This document shows, piece after piece, positions 10,895-21,397 of a stretch of 64,000 nt of DNA. Location: NCBI GenBank assembly GCA_000469685.2, contig LS997566.1:19527045-19591044 (forward strand), written 5' to 3'. The stretch's first letter is position 1. Every line of letters begins with the position of its first letter. The notes beneath the pieces were generated by a model. That model saw only the letters and a program-made list of their open reading frames with translations. It was not told where the DNA came from and searched no databases. Position numbers and translations under genes: made by a program. Source of the stretch: Haemonchus contortus (Eukaryota; Nematoda; Chromadorea; Rhabditida; Trichostrongylidae).

Positions 10895-13800
10895 CAACTG
10901 AGCTATAAAAATTAGCACAGCTGTGCCAAGGCATCTCATTCCTATTCATTTGGATCGTGCTTCCTACAACAGCCACAAAACTGTATATTGCTAGATGATC
11001 AGTAATTGTGACGAGAATACTCAGCAACGTCATAGACACTCCAAGCCCTGAAAACCGTAGACACTCCAAGCTCTGAAACGGCAGTTCGCGTGGAATGAGA
11101 TCTTACTAACTAGGGAAGGATCCCAAGTCGAAGTGGCCATTTGAAATGAGACCTACACTATTGGACGTGTTTTTGGATGCTGAGTTCAAATCTGCTTTCC
11201 AAATTTGCCAAGCGCTTCTCTGAACGGATTCATGAGGGTGGTTCCACGGAGCTTAACATGAGAACATTAAATAACATGGATGTGCCGCATTTCTTAACGG
11301 CGGCTTGGTGGAGGGGTAAGCGTGATGCGTTATGGGCGAGGGTTCGGGTTTTGTGGGGGACGGAATTTTTGCATTACATGGCTTTTTCCCTTGAGTGCTA
11401 GAAAATAATCTCATGGTGATTTTATCACGTTTTATGACCTTTTAATGTTTTGCTGATAACTTCCCCCTACCCCCTACCTATTACTGAGTAGGGGATTTTT
11501 CCGTGCGCAAAATGTGGAGGTCCGGGCGTAAAATCTATATGATGAGCAATGATGATGCTAGAGTGGGGGTTGATGCTAGATTGGGGGCAATGGTGTGCAA
11601 CAGATCCGGACTCACTAACATCGGCGCTGTTGGTAGTGGGCTCGAAGACCAGAAAGCTATTCAGTGCACCCTACCTCCACAAAAGCAGGTGAAGGGAATG
11701 ACACCCTGCTCGAGGCTATCACGATGCTAACTCAGCCGATAGGAGCTTATTTCTTATTTCCTTTTTAGAAATATGGTTAAACGGACTACCTCATATGAAA
11801 TAGCTCATGACCTCAACTTTTGCGTGCACACACGAGACCCAATTCTTCACTTATTATCGCTTGTCTTCATTCACTTGCGGCTAGATTTAGGAAATTCCTC
11901 TTGTGTTCATGGTATACCGCTGGCTACTTAAGCGCTCACCCGGGTGGTTTTGAGACGCCTACACAATTCTGTTTTCCTTCTGATTTATGGTTTATAAGTG
12001 TAAAGCAATGGACTGTGACGAGTTAATTTTTCGACCGTTGCTCCCATTGTGAGGAGCTTCATTGTTTTAAGCATTTCGTGCTAGAGTATCACATTTGTTC
12101 ATAAAGCGGCAAAAGTTATCCTACCGTGAATAAGAGTGCATGGGCATGAGATTAAAACTGAAGTATTACCTTATGTGGATGAGTATCAGCAAAAGCATTA
12201 AAAGGTCATAAAACGTGATAAAAGCACCATGAAAGTATTTCCTAGTCCTCGAGGGAAAAATTATAAATAATGCAAAAATTCTGTTCTGCACAGAACCCGA
12301 TCCCTAGCCTTTCGCCCATGAATCGCCACGCTTACCACCACGCCGAGCCACCGTTGAGAAATGAGACCTATCATATAAATTGAGTTTTCTCATGTTAAGC
12401 TCCCTGGAACCACTCTCATAACTCCGTTCAGAGAAACGCTTGACAAATTTGGAAAGCAGATTTGAACTCAGCATCCAAAGACACGTCCAGTGGTAGAGGT
12501 CTCATTTTGGCTTCTTCGACTTGGGATCCTTCCCTGGTAAGTGTGGGCGCATGTATTAAATGCTCAAATCTAAGATATTGATTTTAAACCATTCACACTA
12601 TCTATACACACCAGTCAGATCGTCTCCTATCAACTGCAAGAAAATTCAAACCAGCAGTAGTATCCACAAATGTTGACGAGTAGTACTAATAACACCCATT
12701 ATCAGATGTCGCTATCAATGAAACTTTTTTCCTCTACGGATCCATCAATAATTGAGAAGCCAGGTTGTTACCAGACTACAACTCTATCGCCAAACATCTA
12801 CGGTCCCTTCCCAACCCACACTACCAATATGCCAAAGCTCCATTGTTAACATGAACGAGGTGGAGGATCTTGTACCTCTTGCCCCCTCAGAGACTCTTTT
12901 TCAATGACTCTCCTACCACGTATCGCCAGCGTTCCCATCATGCCGCCTGTACTGCTATCAAATTACAACGCTTTAGGTCGCAAGCACACACACAACGACA
13001 AACCAATAGACACACTTGGCCAATCAATATATGCATACATATATGTAGTGTGATTATTTTAAAAAGTCCCGAGCTAGTAAAGGCAACTAAATGTCACCTA
13101 GGCCCTCAGAAAGACGATGTGAACAGATAGTAATGTCAAGATTACTATAGGTCCTCTCTTTGGCGCTGAATTAGCAATCAAGACAATTATTTTAAACCCT
13201 CAGAAGATACGTCCATTTGCATGATTTTCAAAACGCTTACCCATAGAAATTGGAACCATGCGATTGAAAATAACGATGGAATTGAGCGAAGTGAATTGAC
13301 CTAGCGATAGCTCAAAGTAAAGAAGTGGGATGCCGATAAACACCATACAAATAGTGAATGGAATAAAGTAAATTACTGAAATAAGTGGACTTAGAAAAGG
13401 AGGTTTTCCAAAGAAAAACTGCATGGTACTAACTGTGGGACATGTCTGTCGCTCACTCCTTCTAGACAGGTGTGGAGCCATTTTCTGGTTATATTCAAAA
13501 ACAAAACATGTAAATCCCAATAATTTTTTGGTCTACCCGATATCTCTTCAGAACAAGTGAAACGCATGAGCCACACTTTGCTATTGCAGGTTCAATCATT
13601 TATGATTTTTGCAGTACTATGACACGATGAAAAGGTCTCAGCGTAAGACTCGTACACTGCCTTGATATTGAATTGTTTGTAGCATAAACTCTGTTGGCAC
13701 AATTTAAGGACTCACATCCATATTGATCAAAGAAATAGCAAAAGCGAGCAAACGTAGAAAATGCCAGGATATAGCCTGACATGACGCTGAAAGCGCTGAT

Positions 13801-14025
13801 TCTATTCTTCCACATTGGCCGGAACATAAGGCTTCTCGTCAGCTTGTTCAACATCATCTATAGCACGCCGCTGCACAAGCATTCTTGTAAATCTTTCTGT
13901 ACAGATGAAAAGGAAGCTCACCAGTTGCTCTTCATCATAGAATACGTTGTCCTTGAGAATAGCGACTGATTCGGACTCGTAAGTTTCGACTGGTGAGAAG
14001 CTACCAGAGTCTTCACCAGGCTCAT
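10895..14025 (-). CDS. SLC6/SNF-type sodium:neurotransmitter symporter (partial, 4 exons)
   Basis: Exons on the minus strand: 14025-13922 (acidic N-terminal tail ending FYDEEQL), 13857-13716 (MWKNRISAFSVMSGYIL, then ARFCYFFDQYG, the TM1 region), 13375-13241 (TM2, with FIGIPLLYFELSLGQ) and 11047-10895 (TM3 and the start of the outer loop, with LGVSMTLLSI and MPWHSCANF). Every junction keeps phase (0, 1, 1), and the splice sites are GT/AG. Family knowledge: SLC6 proteins have 12 membrane spans, G-I-P-L-x-x-x-E-L-x-L-G-Q in TM2 and a P-W-x-x-C motif after TM3. TM1 lacks the usual N-x-W-R-F-P-Y, and the Gly-rich turn before TM2 is missing, so this is a divergent member or a microexon was missed. 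Exons for TM4-TM12 and an initiating exon were not found. Substrate unknown. Confidence 0.65.
11110..12537. mobile_element. Large foldback element in an SNF intron
   Basis: The arms are about 350-400 bp, imperfect and inverted (roughly 11110-11470 and 12170-12537). The outer ends read AGGGAAGGATCCCAAGTCG and its complement. TAA at 11107-11109 and 12538-12540 is a possible 3-bp target duplication. The loop has no transposase. The open frames at 11177-11401 and 11503-11730 fall in the arm or loop and show no family motif. PIF/Harbinger-like by target length only. Confidence 0.7.
12590..13060 (+). repeat. Dispersed repeat family C, copy 2
   Basis: It shares with copy 1 and the 17905-18830 copy the run GTTCCCATCATGCCGCCTGT, then CA-rich DNA and AGACACACTTGGC, which is the usual right end of the family. 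It lies inside the large intron of the SNF gene, just right of the foldback element. Confidence 0.5.
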
Positions 14026-14983
14026 CTAAATAGCACGTCCAAATTTACAACAAAAAAATCATGAATGTTTATTTATTTCGATGAGGAATGTATTGTGACG
14101 TCATTCTTGTAGTGCCTCAGCCCTCACCCAGACTGACGATTCTGATTACCATGCATTATAGGATTTGAGAATTTTTAGCGAAACACCCTCACCGAGACAC
14201 ACACCACATATCTACTCGCTGATACAAACGTAGCAAACTAATAACGAAAAAATAAGATTCCCAAACATTGAAGAGTATTCATAGCGTAGTATATTTTTCC
14301 TGTACTCGCGTTGACTATGACGTGTCGAGAGATATACTGATATCCCTATGTCATTTGCAAAAGAGTGCGTGTAATCAGAGTAGCCTAGAAGGAAACGTAA
14401 GCGTCGTGCATAAAGAAGGCCACACACACACACTAGGTCAGCTCTGCCACTTGCAGAAGCAGTGAAGCTTTCAGAGGCTGATCATTGAGCTGATCGCCTC
14501 CGGTCTAGCCCTCTTACAAGCTCTACAATTTTCAGGCAATATAAACAAGTCTTCCACTAAAGTTCGAAGAAAGGGGATGATCCTCACCTTTTTTTGTATT
14601 CACCTGTGCGCGGTCCTATAAAGCGTCCGTTTGGTTTACAAAACATAATAAAAAACATAAAAATATGCTGAGAAGGAATGGAAAGTTGTGATAGTTTGAA
14701 AACACTCTGCGATTCAGCTAAAGTGTATCTTCATGGCAACACTAGTAAAGTGTTACAGACAACTGAAAATACTATTGCAACTAGATCTCTGATTGTTCAT
14801 CATATGAGCGACAGAGATTTCGCTAACAGCAAGAATCTACACGGCTTTCATCTCCTTATAATAAAGTGACTTTGGGTGAAAATGTAGTTGGGGGGAGGGG
14901 TGAAGGGGGGGGGGGGGGGGGGAGCGGGGGGTGAATGGGGGCACACATATAAAATACTATAAGTGTTAGTATACCAAGGAATT
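14026..14983. other. No gene; 18-base G run
   Basis: Unassigned sequence containing a G-rich tract with 18 consecutive G at 14905-14922. The DNA around it (GGTGAAAATGTAGTTGGG) matches, inverted, the segment near 18050-18080 of repeat family C, so part of this stretch is probably a fragment of that repeat. 14971-14983 is the left target duplication of the next element. Confidence 0.5.
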
Positions 14984-16158
14984 GAACTCAGTCAATCAAC
15001 TCTAACAAGGTTCTCTGAAGTATTGCGAGAGTTCAAAATGTCGTTATCGATTTGAAGAAAGCATTTGACACCGTTGAGACAGAAGCGGTAATTGAAGCCC
15101 TGCGCAACCAGGGTGTTCCTACTCAATATATGAGTATGCTTCGTGAGCTCTACGACTTCACGACCAAGATTTCACCATACTACAAGGAATCATTGTCAAC
15201 GTGAAGAGAGGTGTCCGGCAAGGAGATACTATTTCGCCCGAACTTTCCATTGCCGCCCTTAAGAATATCATGCGTCATTTGGAATGGGAAAACTTGGGAG
15301 TGAAGATCGACGGCCGCTAGCTAGATCACTTCATCAGATCCGCTTTGCAGACTTATTACACCGAACATCGAGCAGGCGGAACGAATGCTGGCCGAGTTTG
15401 ATAGTGCTTGTGGAAAGATCGGCTTAAGACTGAACTTAACGAAGACGATGTTTGTGAAAAACAGACTGGTACCTGATGCTCCTTTCACGTTAAACGGAAC
15501 GAATATATCCGAATGCTCTAGCTATGTGTATCTAGATCGGGAAGTCAACATGATGATCGACCTAGCTCCAGAGCTGTGCAGAAGGAAGCGCGCCGCAGGC
15601 GGAGCATTTAAGAGTATCGAGGGAGTAAGGAAGAAGAAAAAAGAACATCCGGCTCCGCGCTCACCTTTTCGACACTGCTGTCCTTCCTGCTTTGAAGTAC
15701 GCCTCGGAGACTTGGACTTTTCGAAAGCAGGATGAGCATGCTGTCAGCGTTACTCAACGCGCAATGGGAAGGACGATGCTCGAAATTCCCCCATAAGTGC
15801 AGAAGGGAATCCGGAGTTCCGAGCTCCGTTAGCGAACGAAGATCAGAAACGCCGTTGATTATGCCAAGAAATCGAAGATCAGGCGGGACGGACACGTCAT
15901 GCGTTATAGTGATAACCGTTGGACCACGGCGGTTACTGACTGGATCCCTTGGGACATCAAACGCACTCTAGGACGGCCGTCAGCAGGATGGTCAGACTTC
16001 TCCACGAAAGCTCTGAACGAAAGAAATGTTGGACCTCGTGTCCCTGAAGCGATGACGATTCACTGGACCACTCTGGCTCGTGACAGGGACGAATGGAGGC
16101 GTTACTGGCGCCCGCTCAAGGAAGTCGATGATCAACGAGGCGACAGGTGATACAGGTG
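14984..16158 (+). mobile_element. 5'-truncated RTE retrotransposon copy
   Basis: Flanked by a perfect 13-bp target duplication, ATACCAAGGAATT (14971-14983 and 16159-16171). Only the reverse-transcriptase half is present: VIDLKKAFDTVETEAV, then VRQGDTISPEL, a damaged catalytic region, GLRLNLTKTMF and the C-terminal tail with [15 protein letters not shown] and [10 protein letters not shown] ending at about 16150. It ends in a short GATACAGGTGATACAGG-like repeat. Several frameshifts and stops are present (for example TAG at 15318). This differs in sequence from the RTE at 6406-9545 and reads like the commonest hookworm RTE family I know of. Confidence 0.85.
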
Positions 16159-16444
16159 ATACCAAGGAATTATCAGGTGTAGCTTATTAATCCGTGCTAC
16201 ATCGAGTACATGCACTTTCTTTTAACTGAGTTCTATGAAGGAAGGAACTTCAGTGTGCGCGAATTCTCAGCTTTTCGCACGAGGTAGTCATTTCCCTATT
16301 CCATTGCTCCTACCCTCTCGAAGCTTAGTTGAAAAGTACGCCCCACGTCATGGCGTAAGTGCGTACAGATAGCCGGCATCCACCCTCCTCTCCTTCTCCG
16401 ATTCAGTGCTAGTGTAACACGGATTGACACGTAGCGCCGTAATA

Positions 16445-17731
16445 TTAGGTCATCTCATTCAAAAGTTCGCAGACATCCAGAGGGATGGCGGGATTATGAA
16501 GGAGGCTGTCACCATCCACAGTGTTTTGATCAGAAGCGAGGACCGTCAGCTACGACACTGCCCGATTTCGACATCATGGCTGCAGCAGAAGATATTGACA
16601 ATTTGAAAAGAAGTATTACCGAACAGGATCAACGCGAAATTATCAAATGGGGCGCTATACAAGGAGAATCCGAAGCTCAAACTCATCGTGAGCACAGTCA
16701 ACAAATGGATGGGACGGAGTTCTTCAAGCGTAATGTGCAGAAATGGGTGAGAATGTTCAAAGAAGGAAGAACGGAAACAAGTGAAGGCCGAGGTGGTGCT
16801 CACAATGTTCACTCCGCACACGAAGAACGAGTAGCTGAAATCAAGCGTCGAATGGCTGAGTGCAGAGACTGCACCATTGCCGAACTTGCCCGCGAGATCG
16901 GCATTCCTGCTACTAAAGTTGGCCGAGTTGTGTCCGAAGAATTGAAGATGGTCAAGAAGATGTGTGTATGGGTACCTCATTTACTTACAGAAGCACAGGT
17001 CCAAAACCGAATTGATGCCTGTATAAACAATCTTCTCCGCCACCGACGTCACCCACGACTCACGAAACGAAAGTTGGCTATAGATGAAACATGGGTGGGT
17101 TTTAGACTGAGCCCGAAAGTCACAAGCGTCGGGTTTGGATGGACGCCGATGAGGAACCGCCCGAATTGGTTCATAAACAGTCACGTGGTTCGAAGTGGAT
17201 GCTCATCATGGCCATGAATTTCCGAGGCGTGGCGTTCTGGCGACTTTGTCCTGAAAAAATGACCGTCACTTCTGAAGTGTATTGCCAGTTTCTCGACGAT
17301 AATACCGACAATTGGATGGCAGCACACAACTTTAAGAGGGCAATTATCGCTCATGACAATGCCAAGCCCCACCCATCTCGAATTGTGCAGCAGTTTTTTG
17401 TAGAAAAGAGTATTGAAACCTAGATTCAACCGCCCTATTCTCCCGAGCTCCAACCATGCGACTTCAACCGGTTCGGTCAAATGAAGGTACGTCGCAGTGG
17501 GAAACGCTTTGACAACTGGTCGATTGCTGAAATGGGCGTCAACAGCATTTTATCTGCACATGTTGAAGGAAAGAAGCTACTTGGTGTCCAGGTGCTATCT
17601 GGACGCTGGGAGAGGGTCGTCAACAATCATGGAGCCTACCCGACAGAACACTAGAATATTAGCTTTTTATCTTGTTTGCTGTTCATTTTATTCGAATAAA
17701 AGCTTGCGAACTTTTGAATGAGATGACCTAA
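16445..17731 (+). mobile_element. Mariner-type DNA transposon
   Basis: A 1287-bp element with perfect 27-bp terminal inverted repeats starting TTAGGTCATCTCATTC and TA target duplications at 16443-16444 and 17732-17733. It carries one transposase gene in plus orientation. Size, ends and target are those of the mariner family. The perfect ends suggest a modest age, but the gene inside is broken. Confidence 0.92.
16576..17654 (+). pseudogene. Mariner transposase, DD34D (inactivated)
   Basis: N-terminal helix-turn-helix segments include DCTIAELAREIGIP. The catalytic motifs are readable: LAIDETWVGF (first Asp, about 17075), IIAHDNAKPHPS (second Asp, about 17355) and YSPELQPCDF (third Asp, about 17460). 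There are 34 residues between the second and third Asp by my count, with one stop included. A frameshift near 17120 moves the reading from the first frame to the one that carries RVWMDADEEPPELV, and a TAG at 17421 precedes the third catalytic residue. The C-terminus ends at TAG 17652-17654. The enzyme would excise and insert the element by cut-and-paste, but this copy cannot encode it. Confidence 0.9.
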
Positions 17732-17904
17732 TAACTTCTTACTATAATAACACTACAAGGGTCGCATTACTGGCTGGCTTCATTATTTACTCACTACATT
17801 CCGCAGAACTCACTCCACTCCATTAACCTATCCATCCATTTACTGCTTCATATGTAAAGAGGGAAATGTGAGAGTTTCATTGAGAGAATGGGTTTTCCAT
17901 ATCA

Positions 17905-18830
17905 CTACCTTTATCGTAATCATAAACGTTTGCGGACGGACACACCGACATACCGACATACCGACATACCGACATACCGACATACCGACAAACACACAAA
18001 CCGACAAACCGACACACCAAGTTTCTGCTTTATAAATGAGAGAGATTATGTGTGCCCCCCTCCCAACTACATTTTCACCGTGCCTGTGCTCGGTCCCTAT
18101 CGTTGCACATACCCGTCTTATCGAATGAAACATATCAAAGAATCGGAGCTGATCGTGGATAACAAAGGTGATTTGGTTGGTAAGTAGTTCTCGCCCTCTA
18201 GGGCCCCTTGTCAGCTCTTGTCACTTGCCATCAACTCCTGCCATAGAATGCCTGCGGCTCCTTCACATCAAACTGATCGCTCATCGGAATGCCAAAATTC
18301 CAGTGGTAACACGAAGGGCTGTACAGATCTAGTGGCTCCAACCGTCCATAACTCTCTGCCGATCGTTATCAGTCCTTGCCACCAATCACTTAGTGCCCCT
18401 TCACATCCCATACCATCTACAAAAGTGCCAAACTTCCACTGTTGATAGAAGTGCATTACAGACCTAGAAACTCTCTCCTGCTACGGCTCGTTATTAGTCC
18501 CTGTCAATTCTTATCAATCCCTGTTAACAAACCCCTCTTACTGAATGCCAAAGCCCACGGTTAATACGAAGGATGTAACGGGTCTTTCGGCTTATCGACT
18601 CCTCTCAATTGTTCTCCCTTCCTATCACCCACCATACATAAGTGTTCCTATTCTGCCATCGTATCTCTTTCGAATTTTAACGCTCTTGATCCGGAGAGAG
18701 GGGGAGGAGATAACAGGAGTTATTAATTTCTGGTAGTTTAAAACACACACCGATCCGCACACACCAACTAAGCAACAGACACACTTAGCGAGTTATACAT
18801 AGTCAGAGTATATCTTTCTTAAAAAGAATC
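17905..18830 (+). repeat. Dispersed repeat family C, copy 3, with microsatellite
   Basis: It begins with a CGTTTGCGGACGG segment, then an eight-base ACATACCG-type array (about 17939-18010) and the shared segment TCGAATGAAACATATCAAA (also at 30678). Tandem units follow, and it ends with ACACACTTAGCGA near 18785. The open frames across it (for example 18218-18445) are repeat-derived. Confidence 0.6.
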
Positions 18831-19676
18831 ACAGAGTCATGGGAACGTGGAACCTTGAAGTTACTGCACCTTATGAAGCATCACCCACGATGTCACACTC
18901 GTCTTTCATTACTAAAAAGAACTTGGAATGGACGAACCGCGCTCATGACGGCAAAAACCAAAATGCTTCGTGGCACTGAATATGGCCATTCAGTTCGTGA
19001 TTTTCAGTGTTGTCGATATCACATACTATCAAAAGATAGGGAGTTGTATAATTTGAACCTGCTTGAACATGCTTTCCGTGCTTTCTTTGCGTAGATTCCA
19101 TTATCGGTCATAGAGACAGATGGTTACCAGATTTTCGGTGAGCATGGTCAAAACAGAAAGCAAGAATTTCCATGTCCCGACTGCTCATTGAGCAGTTTCC
19201 CTCCGGGCTCTTCAGCTGTCACTTTCATTACCGGCAAATCGTATTACTCGATTCGATGAACGTTTAAGACTAATCTGTTAGCCGTGCTGAGCGTTAACAG
19301 TTTTTTCTCCGAACGGTTCCGTTGCTTTCTTTTATTATTTTTAAATTGTCATGTATTGAATGCGAATCATTGAAAGAATCTAAATGATAGAGGGGGACTA
19401 TGGAATTAAACAGAGAGGGTTAAAGCGATAACCCGGGTCGCGCGTTTGAAGCTTGACATGAGCAAGTCTAGACGGCGAAAGGTTGACAGCAAACATGGTT
19501 GTGGATGTCAGAGGTAAAAAGCGTGAGAAAAGCGAGCGATATCACGCATTTCCCGAAGACAGTTGTTGATTGGAAGCACTATCAGATAGCGAAGAAATAA
19601 GGAAACAATGGCAAGTTCACATTAACCAAATCGCGAAGACCCGCTATCGCTAGACCCTAAATTGAAATATTCCTGG
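18831..19676. other. No recognisable gene
   Basis: One open frame (18855-19094, plus) without recognisable motifs. No inverted repeat or splice-supported exon seen. Confidence 0.4.
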
Positions 19677-20203
19677 CTAAAGGCGTAGTTCACGATGAAA
19701 ATGGTTCTTGGGATAACCCCGTAGTGTGTGTTTGAGGCCGCTTTTATACCATAACTGTTGTTATATAGTCAAAAAACTTCTTGTGTAGTGCATAATAAGG
19801 GGCTAGGGATCGCATCGTGTAAAGGCCACACCCATAGTGGACGGATTTCGAAGGCGTTGTAGAGGCTCCAGTAAATCAAAGGACTCCCACGTAGGAAGTT
19901 CCAACAACAAGCCATAGTCCATGGTGACTGTGAAAGGCAGTTTCGGACCATTTTGTATTGATGTAGTTAGCTCTTTGCGCAGTAGGAGCAAATGAAATCT
20001 CATCTAGACACCCCTACATGACATTTCCGTACTTGAAATCTCGTCATGGTGATATCGTTCAACCTCTAATTCCACCAATTCAAAAAGCCTCGTTTTTCGC
20101 GATTCTCGCGCTTTCTTCGCCACCGATGTACCGCTCTACATCAACACTTTCGCCTTTGAACTTAAAAAAGGTACCTTGAAATTATCGTGTACTGCGCCTT
20201 TAA
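19677..20203. mobile_element. TTAA MITE, family B
   Basis: The left end reads TAAAGGCGTAGTTCACGAT and the right end ATCGTGTACTGCGCCTTTAA. Both are inverted copies of the family ends, and TTAA is intact at the right. Internal matches to the 52453-53154 copy include the GCATAATAAGGGGC segment. No coding capacity. Confidence 0.75.
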
Positions 20204-20269
20204 ATGACGAGCAATTTCACCTTTTGACGCGAGAAAACATGGAAGAGATGGAAACATCACAGCAGTCAA

Positions 20270-21397
20270 ATTTGCTCATCTCGGCATTCCTTGCGCCCCG
20301 CCGGACCACGCTGTATTCCGCAAATAATCATGAAAGGGACCATTTCGACTATGAAGATGGAAGAAAAAGATGAAATTAGGTAAAGCAACGGTCCTGACGA
20401 AGTTATATGGTATGCCTTACTCCTTGCGACGTTCTCGAAGAGCTCATCGAGTAAGTACGCATACTCTACTTCAGTTCAAAGAGCCGAGTGCATACGGCAG
20501 CGGGCACATCGACGGATTTCCCATCTCCGTCGAAGTAAACCAAGCTTCAGCGTTATCCCCACTACTTGTTGTCGTCCTAATTGCAAGTGTAATTACAGAA
20601 GGTCTTCAGTGGCGGTTCCATGGACGCTTTTACATACTGACGACGAGATGCTCTCCAGCGAAGACAAAAGCACGCTCAAGCAACAGGTACAGACTGGTCC
20701 CACCATTTGGCTATTTTCGGGCTCAGGTTGAACTTCGAAAAGACCGTGTATTTGATCACCGATCTGAACGAGCCAGGCGCTATCAAGATCAGAGGTACTG
20801 GGCTCACACAGACAAATATCCTGGATCGGCAATAGTGTCTGACGGCAGTCTGATTTTAAAATGAATTCTGGCGTTAATGCGGCATGGTTGGAGGGCGCTC
20901 GATGACTGATGCTCCATGCGATGAGGACTTTGAAATCCAAGGTCTATAGAATCGTAATACAGTCGATTTCGATTCATGGCTTTGACTGCTGGCCTGTGAT
21001 CAAAGAAAATGATGCCCGTCTTTTTGTGATGGAGTTCAAGATGCTGCGCTGGACAGCTGAAGTAAACGATTAGACCGCCTCAGTAATAATGTCATCAGGG
21101 AGCGGTTCACTGTAGTGCCGATTCCTCAGAGAATGCCCGTATCCGATGCTATGGTCATGTTCTCCGCTCGAATGACATTAGTGTCCGCAGGATTGATCTC
21201 AACCCTGACGTGTCCGGAAAGCGGCTTAGACGACGCCCGTAGCAGCGATGGCTCGATACGTTGTACGATTGCACAGCAAGACTAAAAAACTGTTACGATC
21301 CAACCCAATCGTTTAATCGAGAGAAGTGTTCAAAAGTATCAGAAAAGCAGACACCGCCTTTGAAAGACAGACGCCAAAGAATAAGAAGGAGAAGTTA
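20270..21397 (+). pseudogene. RTE reverse-transcriptase relic
   Basis: Heavily decayed. Plus-strand frames give KLGKATVLTKLYG, HIDGFPISVEVNQASALSPL (the fingers/palm S-A-L-S-P motif) and SKVYRIVIQSISIHGFDCW, followed by NDARLFVMEFKMLRW. The tail reads like the R-P-x-x-R-W-x-D C-terminus of RTE proteins (about 21230-21390). The Y-A-D-D box is not intact. It begins just after a TTAA MITE. Target duplications were not found. Confidence 0.7.

Noticed and set aside
17939..18010. CRISPR-like array of short repeats
   Set aside because: A simple eight-base ACATACCG array without spacers, inside a dispersed eukaryotic repeat.
20385..20400. CTGACGA at 20391 as a second hammerhead
   Set aside because: No helix II hairpin or GAAA box follows. 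It lies in an RTE relic by chance.
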